Of a stretch of 64,000 nt of DNA, positions 43,959-52,300 are shown one piece after another. The stretch comes from Micromonospora costi (GTDB taxonomy: Bacteria > Actinomycetota > Actinomycetes > Mycobacteriales > Micromonosporaceae). The number at the start of each line of letters is the position of its first letter. Within the stretch, counting starts at the first letter, position 1. The stretch spans positions 124,001 through 188,000 of the forward strand of contig NZ_RBAN01000004.1 of NCBI RefSeq assembly GCF_003626655.1. The letters run 5' to 3'. A program made the position numbers and the translations under genes. The notes under the pieces are model-generated. The model was not told where the DNA came from. It saw nothing but the letters and a program-made list of their open reading frames with translations, and searched no databases.

Positions 43959-43987
43959 TTTACTTCCCTGTGGTCCCTAGTTATGTT
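43959..43987 (+). promoter_or_regulatory. candidate promoter of the DivIVA-domain gene pair
   Basis: TTTACT (43959-43964) and TATGTT (43982-43987) are separated by 17 bases and lie about 230 bases before the GTG at 44216. The gap 43901-44215 (315 bases) has no gene. It holds this promoter-like pair and the strong stem-loop at 44118-44156. Confidence 0.4.
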
Positions 43988-44117
43988 CTTCCCGAGCCGC
44001 TTCTCGCGTGGCAACGGGTTCGGCTCATCCCCCTGGTCGGGGCGGGTGTGTGTGCCCGTCCCGACCAGCCGGACTGCTCTGCTGTCGTACCGCTAATGGG
44101 AGCTGCGGCGGCGGGGC

Positions 44118-44156
44118 GGGCGGGTCGTCCGCGGCCCCCGCGCGGACGACCCGCCC
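44118..44156 (+). terminator. leader stem-loop before the DivIVA-domain gene
   Basis: 16 of 17 bases pair between 44117-44133 and 44141-44157 around a 7-base loop (GCCCCCG). It stands 60 bases upstream of the next start codon, within the presumed leader. It could attenuate transcription or be a terminator of a longer transcript. Confidence 0.5.
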
Positions 44157-44215
44157 CACCCAGCGCCTACCAGCGGTACCTATCGCGCTCCCGCCTGCCC
44201 TCGGAAAGGATCGTC

Positions 44216-44491
44216 GTGGCTCAGCTGTATCGAGGTGGCCGGCCCTACCCGGCGGGATATCCGGGTCGGCTGACGCCGCACGAGGTGCGGACCCGCGAGT
44301 TCGCCGCGTGCCGGCGCGGCGTCGACCCGGTCGAGGTGCGCGAGTTCCAGGCCCGCGTGGCCGACGAGCTGGCGGCGCTCAACGAGACGGTACAGCTGCT
44401 CGCTGAGGAGAACGACCGGATCAAGCGGGCGCTGCGTGACTGGCAGACCATGCATGCCCGTGAGTGCCGGTCCAACGAGGGCCACTGGTAG
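44216..44491 (+). CDS. DivIVA-domain-containing small protein
   Basis: 91 residues from GTG 44216, with GGAAAGGA about six bases before; the frame is open upstream but lacks coding character. RLTPHEVRTREFAACRRGVD followed by PVEVREFQARVADELAALNE is the DivIVA/Wag31 N-terminal motif and first coiled coil. The coil continues to the end (LLAEENDRIKRALRDW). It is far shorter than cell-pole Wag31 and carries no second domain. Its place next to a lone GntR regulator recalls integrative-element cargo. Function unknown. Confidence 0.72.
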   Translation: MAQLYRGGRPYPAGYPGRLTPHEVRTREFAACRRGVDPVEVREFQARVADELAALNETVQLLAEENDRIKRALRDWQTMHARECRSNEGHW

Positions 44492-44493
44492 CG

Positions 44494-44817
44494 GTGCGTC
44501 CCAAGCCCGGCGACCTCCTGCGGATCGACGGCCGCGCCTCGGTGCAGTTCGCCGGCGACCGTGCCCTGACCTTCCGCGTCGTCTCGGTGCCGGACCGGCA
44601 GACGTACCCCGGTTGGGTCTGGCTGACGGGCTACGTACTGAACCGTCGCGGCGAGGCGACCGCCAAGCGCGAGATCTACGTCCAGCTCGCCGGCCTCCGC
44701 CGCGCCGCCAGCGCCGGGGCACCGGGCCGATCCCGTATCGTTCGCTCCCGTCCCGGGAGCGGCACACAGGCTAAACAGCTCGCGACCGCCCAGCCGACTG
44801 CTCGGGTTGGTCCCTGA
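44494..44817 (+). CDS. hypothetical small beta-rich protein
   Basis: 107 residues from GTG 44494, two bases after the previous stop, so co-transcribed with the DivIVA-domain gene. It has alternating strands (RPKPGDLLRIDGRASVQFAG, TFRVVSVPDRQTYPGWVWLT, EIYVQLAGLRRA) and an unstructured basic tail. Small proteins with this start follow similar DivIVA genes in Micromonospora-type genomes as far as I recall. No function is known to me. Confidence 0.6.
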   Translation: MRPKPGDLLRIDGRASVQFAGDRALTFRVVSVPDRQTYPGWVWLTGYVLNRRGEATAKREIYVQLAGLRRAASAGAPGRSRIVRSRPGSGTQAKQLATAQPTARVGP

Positions 44818-44848
44818 TGGCGTGGCCAGGGTGGCAGTGCAGATGTAC

Positions 44849-45760
44849 CTACCGACGAACCTGATCGTTCGCGGCTGTGTGCCGTCGTTGCCGCTGCACG
44901 GTGGGGTTACCGGCCGGTGCGGAGGGGTCCCGCATCAGCTGGTGTGCGACCCGGAGGGCCGGTGCGACCGTCCCACGGAGGTAGGAGTGGGTGAGGCCGC
45001 CCCAGCCCTGGGTGCCCCAGGCAGAGGGACTGGTGAAATCCGCTACGAGCGTGTCGACGCCCGCCAGTCGCACCTGTTCCAGGTGCGGCGCAAGCGAGCG
45101 GCGGGAGCTCATGACCTCGGTCAGGGTCTTGTGCACCTGGACTCCCTGCACGATGCACAGAGTCGGCTCAAGGATCTTGATCGTCGCCGCCAGGTGCGGG
45201 AGGCAGTTACGGCTCATCGTCGGATTGCTCAACGACTTCATGTCTCCGCCGACGGTGGCGGAGCAGAGCCGCAGGTTTCCCAGAGCAAAGGCGTCGAAGA
45301 TGTGCACGGGTCTTCCCAGGCCGTCCACGCGGAGGTGCTCGCCTTTGCGATCGTCTCCCGGCTCACGGCCCAGAGCGAGCCTGAGCGCGTTGGCGACACC
45401 CTTCATGTGCGGGTTCCGGTCCCTGTACGGCAGTCTCGCGGAATCCATGACCTCGACGTACCGCTGGTCGAGCGTCACGCTCTCTCTCAGCCGCGCCGTC
45501 TCCATGGCGATGACGAGGATGCGGCACGGCACACCGTCCAGCATGAGGTCGTAGTGGCGGCCGACGTGAGAAAGCTGGCCCGCGGCAAAGTCCACCTCCG
45601 GTCGGGACGTACCGCGCCGGTCGAACAGGACCGCGCGCTGGCAGCTGCCCAACCGTCGGCAGACACAGGTTCCGGAGACGGCCAGCACGTGCTGACCCAT
45701 GTACTCAGCCAGCCGTCGGGCACGCCCGGCGGTGGCGGCCGTGTCGCTGGCGACCATCAT
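44849..45760 (-). CDS. uracil-DNA-glycosylase-superfamily-like protein A
   Basis: 303 residues from an ATG overlapping the stop of the upstream gene by four bases. Segments resemble the UDG fold: CRILVIAMETARL, HMKGVANALRLALG, FDAFALGNLRLCSA (the NLxxC position) and NCLPHLAATIKILEPTLCIV, the conserved 'NC..L...i..l.P..iv' region. A CVCRRLGSCQ cluster near residue 32 could bind metal. The family removes damaged or foreign bases from DNA. It makes a two-gene unit with a second UDG-like gene. The evidence is motif-level only, and catalytic residues could not be placed. Confidence 0.55.
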   Translation of the reverse strand: MMVASDTAATAGRARRLAEYMGQHVLAVSGTCVCRRLGSCQRAVLFDRRGTSRPEVDFAAGQLSHVGRHYDLMLDGVPCRILVIAMETARLRESVTLDQRYVEVMDSARLPYRDRNPHMKGVANALRLALGREPGDDRKGEHLRVDGLGRPVHIFDAFALGNLRLCSATVGGDMKSLSNPTMSRNCLPHLAATIKILEPTLCIVQGVQVHKTLTEVMSSRRSLAPHLEQVRLAGVDTLVADFTSPSAWGTQGWGGLTHSYLRGTVAPALRVAHQLMRDPSAPAGNPTVQRQRRHTAANDQVRR

Positions 45761-46635
45761 GAGGACGACCTCCCTGCCGTCGCGGCAGTGGGGGCGGCAC
45801 CGCTGGAGCCTGCCACCCTGGGACGCGGCGGGGCATCATCGGCGGAATTCAGCACGCCGGTGAGCACACTGCGAAGGAGAGCTGTCTCCTTGGCGCTCGG
45901 CGGCCCCGCCGACCCCGCATGCCACTCGACGACCAACAGCTGCCCGGACGGCAGCCCATAGACGCGCACCGCACGACTCGGCACGGCTGAACCGTAGTGG
46001 CGTCCACCGGCGCCGAGCATGCTCACGACGGGAAGCCGCAGCGCCTGAGCCAGGCTGTCCCAGGGGCGGCCAAAGGCAAACACCTCCCCGACGGGCAACT
46101 CCGCGATCGGCTGCCACACGAACGCGTCGATGATCTCGGCCGGAGGCCGAAGAGGTCCGGTGATCAACTTCGAGTGCCACGGGTAGCTCTCGAAGATCAG
46201 CAGGTCCCGGTGATCGGCCTCCGGGTCCTGTAGCCAGTTGCGGGTGAACGTGAGTCGCGCCTGGTAGTAGCGATTGCGGCCGATAATGTCCGTCCAGGGC
46301 GGACGGTTGTAGGGGTAGGTGGTCTGCCACCTGCTGTAGGAGCCATACTTTTCCTTGATCTCCCGTGCGAAGATCCCGTCTCTCGACTGGAACTGGGGGC
46401 GGTACTCCCCCGGGTTCAGGCCGAGCACCACCATCCGTGGCGTGTGCTCTCGCCCGAGCAGGTCGCCGTGGTACGGCTCCGGAAATCCGTCACGGGTCGG
46501 CGTCCCCGACCCGACACCCTGGTAGGAGTCGAACCACGCCGCCAGCGGCGTCGGCATTGGATCCTCGCCACGCAGCCATCTCGCCGTGTGGTCGTCCCAG
46601 AAGGCCGCAACACGCTCCCGCGCGGACGTCGTCAT
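45757..46635 (-). CDS. uracil-DNA-glycosylase-superfamily-like protein B (Brig1-like candidate)
   Basis: 292 residues from ATG 46635. MVVLGLNPGEYRPQFQSRDG has the LGxNPG version of UDG motif A, DLLIFESYPWHSKL is a strand with polar tip, and VFAFGRPWDSLAQAL, LLVVEWHAGSAGPPS lie where the later UDG motifs do. The last 40 residues are Pro/Ala-rich and disordered. It resembles, as far as I can tell, glycosylases that excise modified bases from phage DNA. That function (Brig1-type) is a proposal from island context, not shown here. It overlaps the second UDG-like gene downstream and is divergent from the gene at 46716. Confidence 0.55.
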   Translation of the reverse strand: MTTSARERVAAFWDDHTARWLRGEDPMPTPLAAWFDSYQGVGSGTPTRDGFPEPYHGDLLGREHTPRMVVLGLNPGEYRPQFQSRDGIFAREIKEKYGSYSRWQTTYPYNRPPWTDIIGRNRYYQARLTFTRNWLQDPEADHRDLLIFESYPWHSKLITGPLRPPAEIIDAFVWQPIAELPVGEVFAFGRPWDSLAQALRLPVVSMLGAGGRHYGSAVPSRAVRVYGLPSGQLLVVEWHAGSAGPPSAKETALLRSVLTGVLNSADDAPPRPRVAGSSGAAPTAATAGRSSS

Positions 46636-46715
46636 GTCCGAATGCTATCGGCCCTTCCCGTGGCTGATGGCCAGGAACTAGTCTGCCCGCACGGTTTTCC
46701 GATAGAGGGCGAGCT

Positions 46716-47105
46716 ATGGAGATCGTCGGTAATCGCGCAATTGAGACGGCTGCGATCGAGTACGTCATCGCGAGAGAACATGCAGCCCGACGGGTCGCCC
46801 GCGACGTGCGCGGCACCGGGGCCGCAGGCGACGTGGCGAGTCCGCCTCGGGTGATCGAGGTCAAAGCCTACGGAGGGTCAGCCAGGGGCAGCGATCTCTG
46901 GCTCGAAGTGCGTCAGATTGAGGAGGCTCTCCGGAACTCCGACTTCTGGATCTATGTAGTGGAGAACGTCCGCCAAGGCGATCCACGCCAGTTCACGCTG
47001 AAGATGATCGGGGGCGAACGCCTCCAGAAGTTGCTAGAGCGGGCGAAGGAGCAGCGTTACTACACCGTGCCGTGGCCAGTTGCCGACTACGACGCACTCA
47101 CCTGA
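46716..47105 (+). CDS. DUF3883-type PD-(D/E)xK nuclease-like protein
   Basis: 129 residues. After RAIETAAIEYVIAREHAAR comes PPRVIEVKAYGGSARGSDLW, with E-x-K (about 47-49) of a nuclease-like fold, and LEVRQIEEALRNSDFWIYVV. The end (YYTVPWPVADYD) matches the DUF3883 domain found at the C-terminus of several defence and NO VEIN-type proteins. Here it stands alone. It may be an active small nuclease or a regulatory domain. It is divergent from the UDG-like pair, with an 80-base shared promoter region. Confidence 0.6.
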   Translation: MEIVGNRAIETAAIEYVIAREHAARRVARDVRGTGAAGDVASPPRVIEVKAYGGSARGSDLWLEVRQIEEALRNSDFWIYVVENVRQGDPRQFTLKMIGGERLQKLLERAKEQRYYTVPWPVADYDALT

Positions 47106-47188
47106 ACCAGTCCTCCTCCTCCGATACCAACGACAGGACGTCTTGATGTCATCGACGTCGACCGGCTGCTGGCAGGGAGGTCCATACC

Positions 47189-47398
47189 ATGGCCCGAACG
47201 ATCCTGGACGTTGACGACGACCTGCTCGCGGAAGCGGCGAAGATCCTCGGTACCACGACGAAAAAGGCGACGATCACCGCGGCTCTCGAGGCCGTGGTCA
47301 ACCGGAACAAGCGGGGTGAGTTCGCCGACTGGCTCAAGACCGGCGGTCTTCCTGACTTGACCGGTGGAGCGGGCACGGCCAAGCCGGACGCGGCGTGA
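47189..47398 (+). CDS. vapB: VapB-type antitoxin
   Basis: 69 residues from ATG 47189, with GGGAGG upstream. The N-terminal ribbon-helix-helix reads ARTILDVDDDLLAEAAKILG, then TTTKKATITAALEAVVNRNK, standard for VapB (DUF2191). The C-terminal half (FADWLKTGGLPDL) would wrap around VapC. Its stop overlaps the start of the vapC reading frame (GTGA). The toxin gene is broken, so this is an orphan antitoxin, free to act as a repressor or against related toxins. Confidence 0.82.
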   Translation: MARTILDVDDDLLAEAAKILGTTTKKATITAALEAVVNRNKRGEFADWLKTGGLPDLTGGAGTAKPDAA

Positions 47399-47811
47399 GC
47401 CGGGAGTTCTGCCTCCTCGACAAGCCGGCGCTCGCCTCGGTGGCCCAGGCCCGCCGTCGCACCCGTGCTCGATGAGTTGTCCGACTGAGGGCTGCTGGCA
47501 GTGTGCGGCGCGGTCGAGATCGAAATGATCCACAGCGCCCTTACAGCCAAAGTGGCGCCGCGCGTCCGTTGGCTGCTCGGCGGCTTCCGCTGGCTGGCCA
47601 TGACGAGATCTGGGACCGGGCGATCGACGTCCAGGTCCAGGCGCTCCATAAGGGCAACCACCGGGCCCTGTCGATGGCAGACCTGCTGATCGCCGCCACC
47701 ACCGAACGTCACGGCGCCACGGTGCTGCACTATGACGGCGACTTCGACATGATCACGGCGATCACCGGCCAGCCAACCGCCTGGGTGCTGCCTTCCGGCG
47801 CGGCTGACTGA
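47395..47811 (+). pseudogene. vapC: broken vapC PIN-domain toxin
   Basis: The gene begins SREFCLLDKPALASVAQARR in frame with GTG 47395, then hits a stop after about 26 codons. A one-base shift restores VLDELSD, then an in-frame TGA, and GLLAVCGAVEIEMIHSA through GGFRWLAMT to about 47598. A second shift gives DEIWDRAIDVQVQALHKGNH, RALSMADLLIAATTERHG and VLHYDGDFDMITAITGQPTA to the stop at 47811. The later PIN acidic residues (SMADLLIA, HYDGDFD) survive, but two frameshifts plus a stop codon make a full toxin impossible unless they are read errors. Confidence 0.8.
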
Positions 47812-48198
47812 TCTGGCCGTCGACCCACGACCCCTCAGTTGACGGCGCGGCTTCAGGAGGCCACCACCGCGCCTGCGGTGGGCGTCGACGACCCACGGCG
47901 TCGAGCAGCGCAATCCACTCGTTGTCGCCCACCGCACCACCGCGCCGTCGAGCTTGGGCAGTGTCCCGGGTTCTCCGTCGCGCAGAGCAGCCATATGGCA
48001 CCCCCACCGGCGCGCCGAGTCGGCCAACTGGTCAGCCGCCCCACCGCGCGGAACCCACCCGCGGACCGGGCCCCGGTTAGCCACCGGCCGATACGGGATG
48101 CTCGGACGGCTGCCCGGTAGCGCATCGGCCGGAACTGTCGGAGGCGTGCCGGATGATCGGCGGCCGGAAGCCGGCGAGAGCGTGAGACGCGGGGTGCG
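47812..48198. other. gene-free stretch containing a pglW 3'-end relic
   Basis: The 387 bases between the broken vapC and the Shedu-type gene carry no intact gene. About 160 bases (47873-48030) are a decayed copy of the 3' end of pglW, listed separately. Nothing else was recognised in the rest. Confidence 0.6.
47873..48030 (-). pseudogene. relic of a second pglW 3' end
   Basis: This stretch aligns end to end with 49406-49563, the last codons of pglW, in the same orientation. In the minus sense it reads LPKLDGAVVR, then after a lost base GDNEWIALLDA against GDNEWIALPDA. Many substitutions and small gaps show it is old. The Shedu-type gene lies between the two copies. Either an earlier pglW ended here or a duplicated end was carried in with the inserted gene. 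Confidence 0.75.
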
Positions 48199-49371
48199 AT
48201 GCGAACAAGGTCTGACTACACACTTCGTGTCCTGGTCGAGAAGATCATCGAACTCGGAGTCTCCGATCACGTCGGTGGCTTCCTGCAGGACGTTTTGCGT
48301 CACATGGGCGAACGGAGCCCGTATCGGGGAGGACAAGAGCTGGTGTCGCTACTCCGCTATGCGGAGGCCGCCGCCCGCGAGGAACAGGACGTCCTCACGA
48401 GCGAGCGCATCGAGGACGCGCTGGCCTACGTCATGAACACCATGCTGCGACCCGACATAGAGATCAAGTATCAGCTCTTCCCCGGATCGAGGCAGAGCAC
48501 GCTCCGGTTCCTTCGCAGCACCTTCGACCAGTTGGGCAAGTTCCTCCTCTTGTCCGTTCGCCAACTCCTGAACGACAACCCCACCGCCTCCGTCGCCGAC
48601 ATTCAGGCCCATCTCGCGGAGTTTTTCGAGTCCGCAGCGGCCATGTCGGAAGACGAGGAGCAGGCCGGGCACTATCGAATCCTGCGCGGCGGGAGAGAGA
48701 CGTCAGCCTGGCTGCGTGAGGTGCTGACTAACCGGCTGGCCATCGAGTGGGCGGCGGCGCCAGACAGCCAGGCGGCCGCTCCTGACCCGGACGAGGTCGG
48801 CCAGCTCAGCGTCGGCGAGCTTGTGAGGCTCGCGCAGATCAGAGCCCGGGCCGCCGGCCTGCAGGCGCTGACGTGCGCCGTGCACAATCCACACAGTTCG
48901 GAGCACGACCTACAGAGGGCCCTCGAGAGTAATCTCTGGATTTTCGGGGGGTCTTACCTGCCGAGCCTGGGTCGGCGTCGACTCGTCGCCGGTGACGAGC
49001 TGGACCTCCCGCTGCTACGACCGGACGGCTCGCTGCACGTCGTAGAGCTGAAGAAGGCGAATGTGGGGATCCTGACCCGCCAGCGCCGAGGGCTCATCCC
49101 CAACGCCGAGGTACATCGTGCCGTGGGACAGGTGATGAACTACCTGCTGGCCCTCGACGAGAACCGCGCCCGCATCCTCGATCGTCACAGGGTGGACGTG
49201 CGAAGGGCCACCGCAGCGGTGGTCATCGGTCACCCTCGCTTCCAACCAGCCGTCGAAGAGGCCGACATGAACGAGGTCCTGCGGACCTACAGCAGCCACC
49301 TCGGCCGGATTGAGGTGATCACGTACAAGCAGCTATTGGACGGCGCGGACAGGGCGTTGAGTCTCGCCTGA
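48199..49371 (+). CDS. Shedu-type (DUF4263) anti-phage nuclease
   Basis: 390 residues. The first 180 are helical (LVSLLRYAEAAAREEQDVLT). The C-terminal nuclease domain begins SSEHDLQRALESNLWIFGGS and has LVAGDELDLPLLRPDGSLHV, then VVELKKANVGI (Asp about 268, E-x-K about 281-283), followed by EVHRAVGQVMNYLLALDENR and TAAVVIGHPRF. This is the DUF4263 core of the single-gene Shedu defence system. It would cleave DNA when triggered by phage. It is on the opposite strand to pglW, converging with its 3' end 18 bases away, between two copies of the pglW end. Confidence 0.8.
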   Translation: MRTRSDYTLRVLVEKIIELGVSDHVGGFLQDVLRHMGERSPYRGGQELVSLLRYAEAAAREEQDVLTSERIEDALAYVMNTMLRPDIEIKYQLFPGSRQSTLRFLRSTFDQLGKFLLLSVRQLLNDNPTASVADIQAHLAEFFESAAAMSEDEEQAGHYRILRGGRETSAWLREVLTNRLAIEWAAAPDSQAAAPDPDEVGQLSVGELVRLAQIRARAAGLQALTCAVHNPHSSEHDLQRALESNLWIFGGSYLPSLGRRRLVAGDELDLPLLRPDGSLHVVELKKANVGILTRQRRGLIPNAEVHRAVGQVMNYLLALDENRARILDRHRVDVRRATAAVVIGHPRFQPAVEEADMNEVLRTYSSHLGRIEVITYKQLLDGADRALSLA

Positions 49372-49389
49372 CACGCGCCTGGTCGGCGT

Positions 49390-52300
49390 TCATGCGGAGA
49401 CCGAACTGCGGTGGGCGTTGACGACCCAGGCGTCCGGCAGCGCGATCCACTCGTTGTCGCCCACCCGGACCACCGCGCCATCCAGCTTGGGCAACACTCC
49501 CGGGTCCTCCATCGGGCAGAGTAGCCACACGTCCCCTGCTCCCCCGCGCGCCGCGTCGGCCAGCTCGTAGAGCCGCTCGATCGCTCGGTAGCGGGCCAGC
49601 ACCGCCGCGTCGTGCAGGAGCACGGGACCTTCCCCAGTCGACAGCGATGCCCGCAGTGCGGGAACCGCGAGGTCCCACGCCTGCTCGACGTACTCGCCCA
49701 GCTTGATGGCGCCCCGGGAGCCCGGCTCGGCGACGTCCGCACCCAGCACCGTCTCCCACGTGGGCTTCGGGCGAGCATCGACCAGGCCCCGCAGCTCACG
49801 CAGGAAGATCGCCGCCACGTTGACCGGCCGGGCGCCGAAGCGCCGGGCCAGCTCCTCACGCGCCAGCGCGTACCGGTTGAGGCGTACCGTCAGCGCCCGG
49901 AACCCGCCCGCCGACCTGGCACCGGTCAGCCGCTCCTCCGCACGCATCGCGGCCGCCAGCTCCGGCGACTCGGCGGCCCAGCGGCTCGGCGCGCTCGTCG
50001 CCGACGGGCGGCGCTGGATGATCGACATCGACGACGAGGCGTTGCGGGGCGGCGGCACGTAGCGATCGCGGTCCCAGCGCAGTTCGAAGCCGGCCTCGGC
50101 GAGCAGCCGGTCCAGCTTCGGGCGTGGTGGCAGCGGCGCCAGCTCCGGGAACCGCGCCTCCACCCGCTGGAGGACCTGCTCCGGGGTCAAGCCCCGCTTC
50201 CCCTCCGGAGTCGTCGCCGGCGGGACCACGCCGGCCTGGGCGAGCCGCAGCGCGCGTACCGGGTCGAGGTCGCGCGGGTACAGCTCCAGCCGCGCGGTCG
50301 CGGCGGCCCGCTCGGAGGCCGCTGCCGCGAGCAGCACCCGCCGCCGCTCGTCGATCACGTCAGCCGCACCGCCGGGCGCGGTCACCGCCGCGAGGGTACG
50401 CAGCACCGTCGCCGCGCTGGGCAACACCTCGCTGGCGGCGAGCTTGTCGGCGGCCTTACCGAGCGCGTCGGCGTAGTCGAGCAGCGCCGGTGCGGCCGGG
50501 GTGTCGGGGGCGTCGTCCTCCCCCGCTTCGAGGGCCACGAGCAGGCGGTCGCCGCGCGGGTGCGGTTTCCCGTCGATGTCGCCGCGGGCATGGCGACGCA
50601 GGAGCAGCCGGGGTTCCTCCTCCAGAGCGTCGATCTCGACGGCGGCCCGGACTGCGGCGACCGCGACGGCGAGCCGCAGCTCGTCGCCAGTGCGCACCGA
50701 CCCGCGACTGACGAGCAGCGCGGCGGCCAGCTCGGCGACGCCCATCACGCGACCGCCGTCGCGCAACAGCTCGATGATCTGCGTACGCACGCTGCCCACC
50801 ACGGGCAGGCCATGCCAGCGTTTGCGCTGCTTGCCGAGGATCTGCGCGATGCGCGCCGGGGTAACGTCGAGGCGCTTGGCGACGAGCGGGTGCTGCGGCC
50901 ACAGCGGCAGGTCCGGCAAGACGCCGGACTCGTCGGGTAGATGCAGCAGCAGTCGCGTCGCTTCCACGTCCTTCGCGTTGCGACTCGACGGGACGAGGAG
51001 CGTGGCGATCGCGTCGAGGCCGACGCGTACCAGATCGGTGTCGCCACCAGCGGCGGTGGCCTCGGTGGCCACCTCGGCGGTGGCCTCCTTACGGGCGGCG
51101 GCCGAGGTGGGGATAATCTCCCGCTCCCCCAGCCGGGTGCGCCACTCCTTGACGCGGCGCTGCAGCTCCTGCCGTGTCTTGGCGCCGAGGCCGGGTAGGT
51201 GGGCGAGCTTGTTGGCGACGGTGAGCAGCTCGCCGACGGTGGTGGCGTCGAGCCGGTGGGCGGCGGACACCGCGCGGGGGGTGAGCCCGGCGGCCTCCAG
51301 GGCCGTGGCGCGGGTGGCCTTGGCCGCCGCCTCGTCACGCGCCTTTGCCGCGGCCTTCTCGTCTGGCTCGTCGGCCTCGATCTCCGGGTGGTCGGTGCCG
51401 ACCGGGGTGCTCGCGTCGGAGCGGCGGAACACCTGCTGCCAGGCGTCGCGCATGTCCTTCAGCGAGGGGAACCGGCGGCGGTGGTCGCGGTGCAGGGCCT
51501 GGTGGAAGAACTCCACCAGGCCGTCGCGGATCGCCGGGTCGAACGCCTCGATGGCCAACACCGGCGGGCCGTCTGTGAGCTGCGGCTCGGTGCCGCCGTC
51601 ACCCCAGATCGGCAGTTCGCCGGAGGCCATCTCGTGCAGGGTGACGGCGAGGGCGTACCACTCGGCGTGCTTGTCGTAGACCTGGCGGCTGGCGGTGCCG
51701 AGGAACGGGTCGAGGTAGCGGGGGGTGCCGGCGGAGAGCTCCTTGACGGAGACCCCGGCCAGCGAGAAGTCGAAGAGCACGAGCTGGCGGGTGCGGTTCG
51801 GGCGTACCCGGATGGCGATGTTGTCCGGCTTGATGTCGCGGTGGTAGACGCCCTCGCCCTCCAGGTAGTCGAGGGCGCCGAACAGGTAGTCGCTGTAGGT
51901 CTCCAGCTCATCGACGGTGAGCCGGCCGTCGTCGCGCAGCTTGCGGGCCAGGGTCAGCTCGCCGGCGTGCTCGAGAACGATCACCGTACGGCTGGCGATC
52001 TGCAGCGGCTCCGGGCGGGCCAGCCGGATCACCCGGGAGTCGGTGAGCGGCCGGAGCACTCGGGCCTCGTGGGCCAGCCGAGCGCCCTTCTCGTCGGAGA
52101 GGCCGACTTTCAGCACCTCGTCCTTGCCGGTGCGTTCGTTGTGGGCGAGGAACGCCCGGCAGGTCGAGCCCGTGCCCAGCCGCTTCTTTATCTTCCATTC
52201 GGCGACGAGGTCACCGCCGCGCGCTTCGAGGGGGTCCGTCTCCTCCGGCTCCGGTTCCTCCGGATGCACGGAGGTCGGCGGTGGGGCCGTGAGTTCGTTC

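Noticed and set aside
47762..48007. Small minus-strand protein gene between vapC and the Shedu-type gene
   Set aside because: It reads through the decayed pglW end (GDNEWIALLDA) out of frame on both sides, so it is a relic and not a gene.
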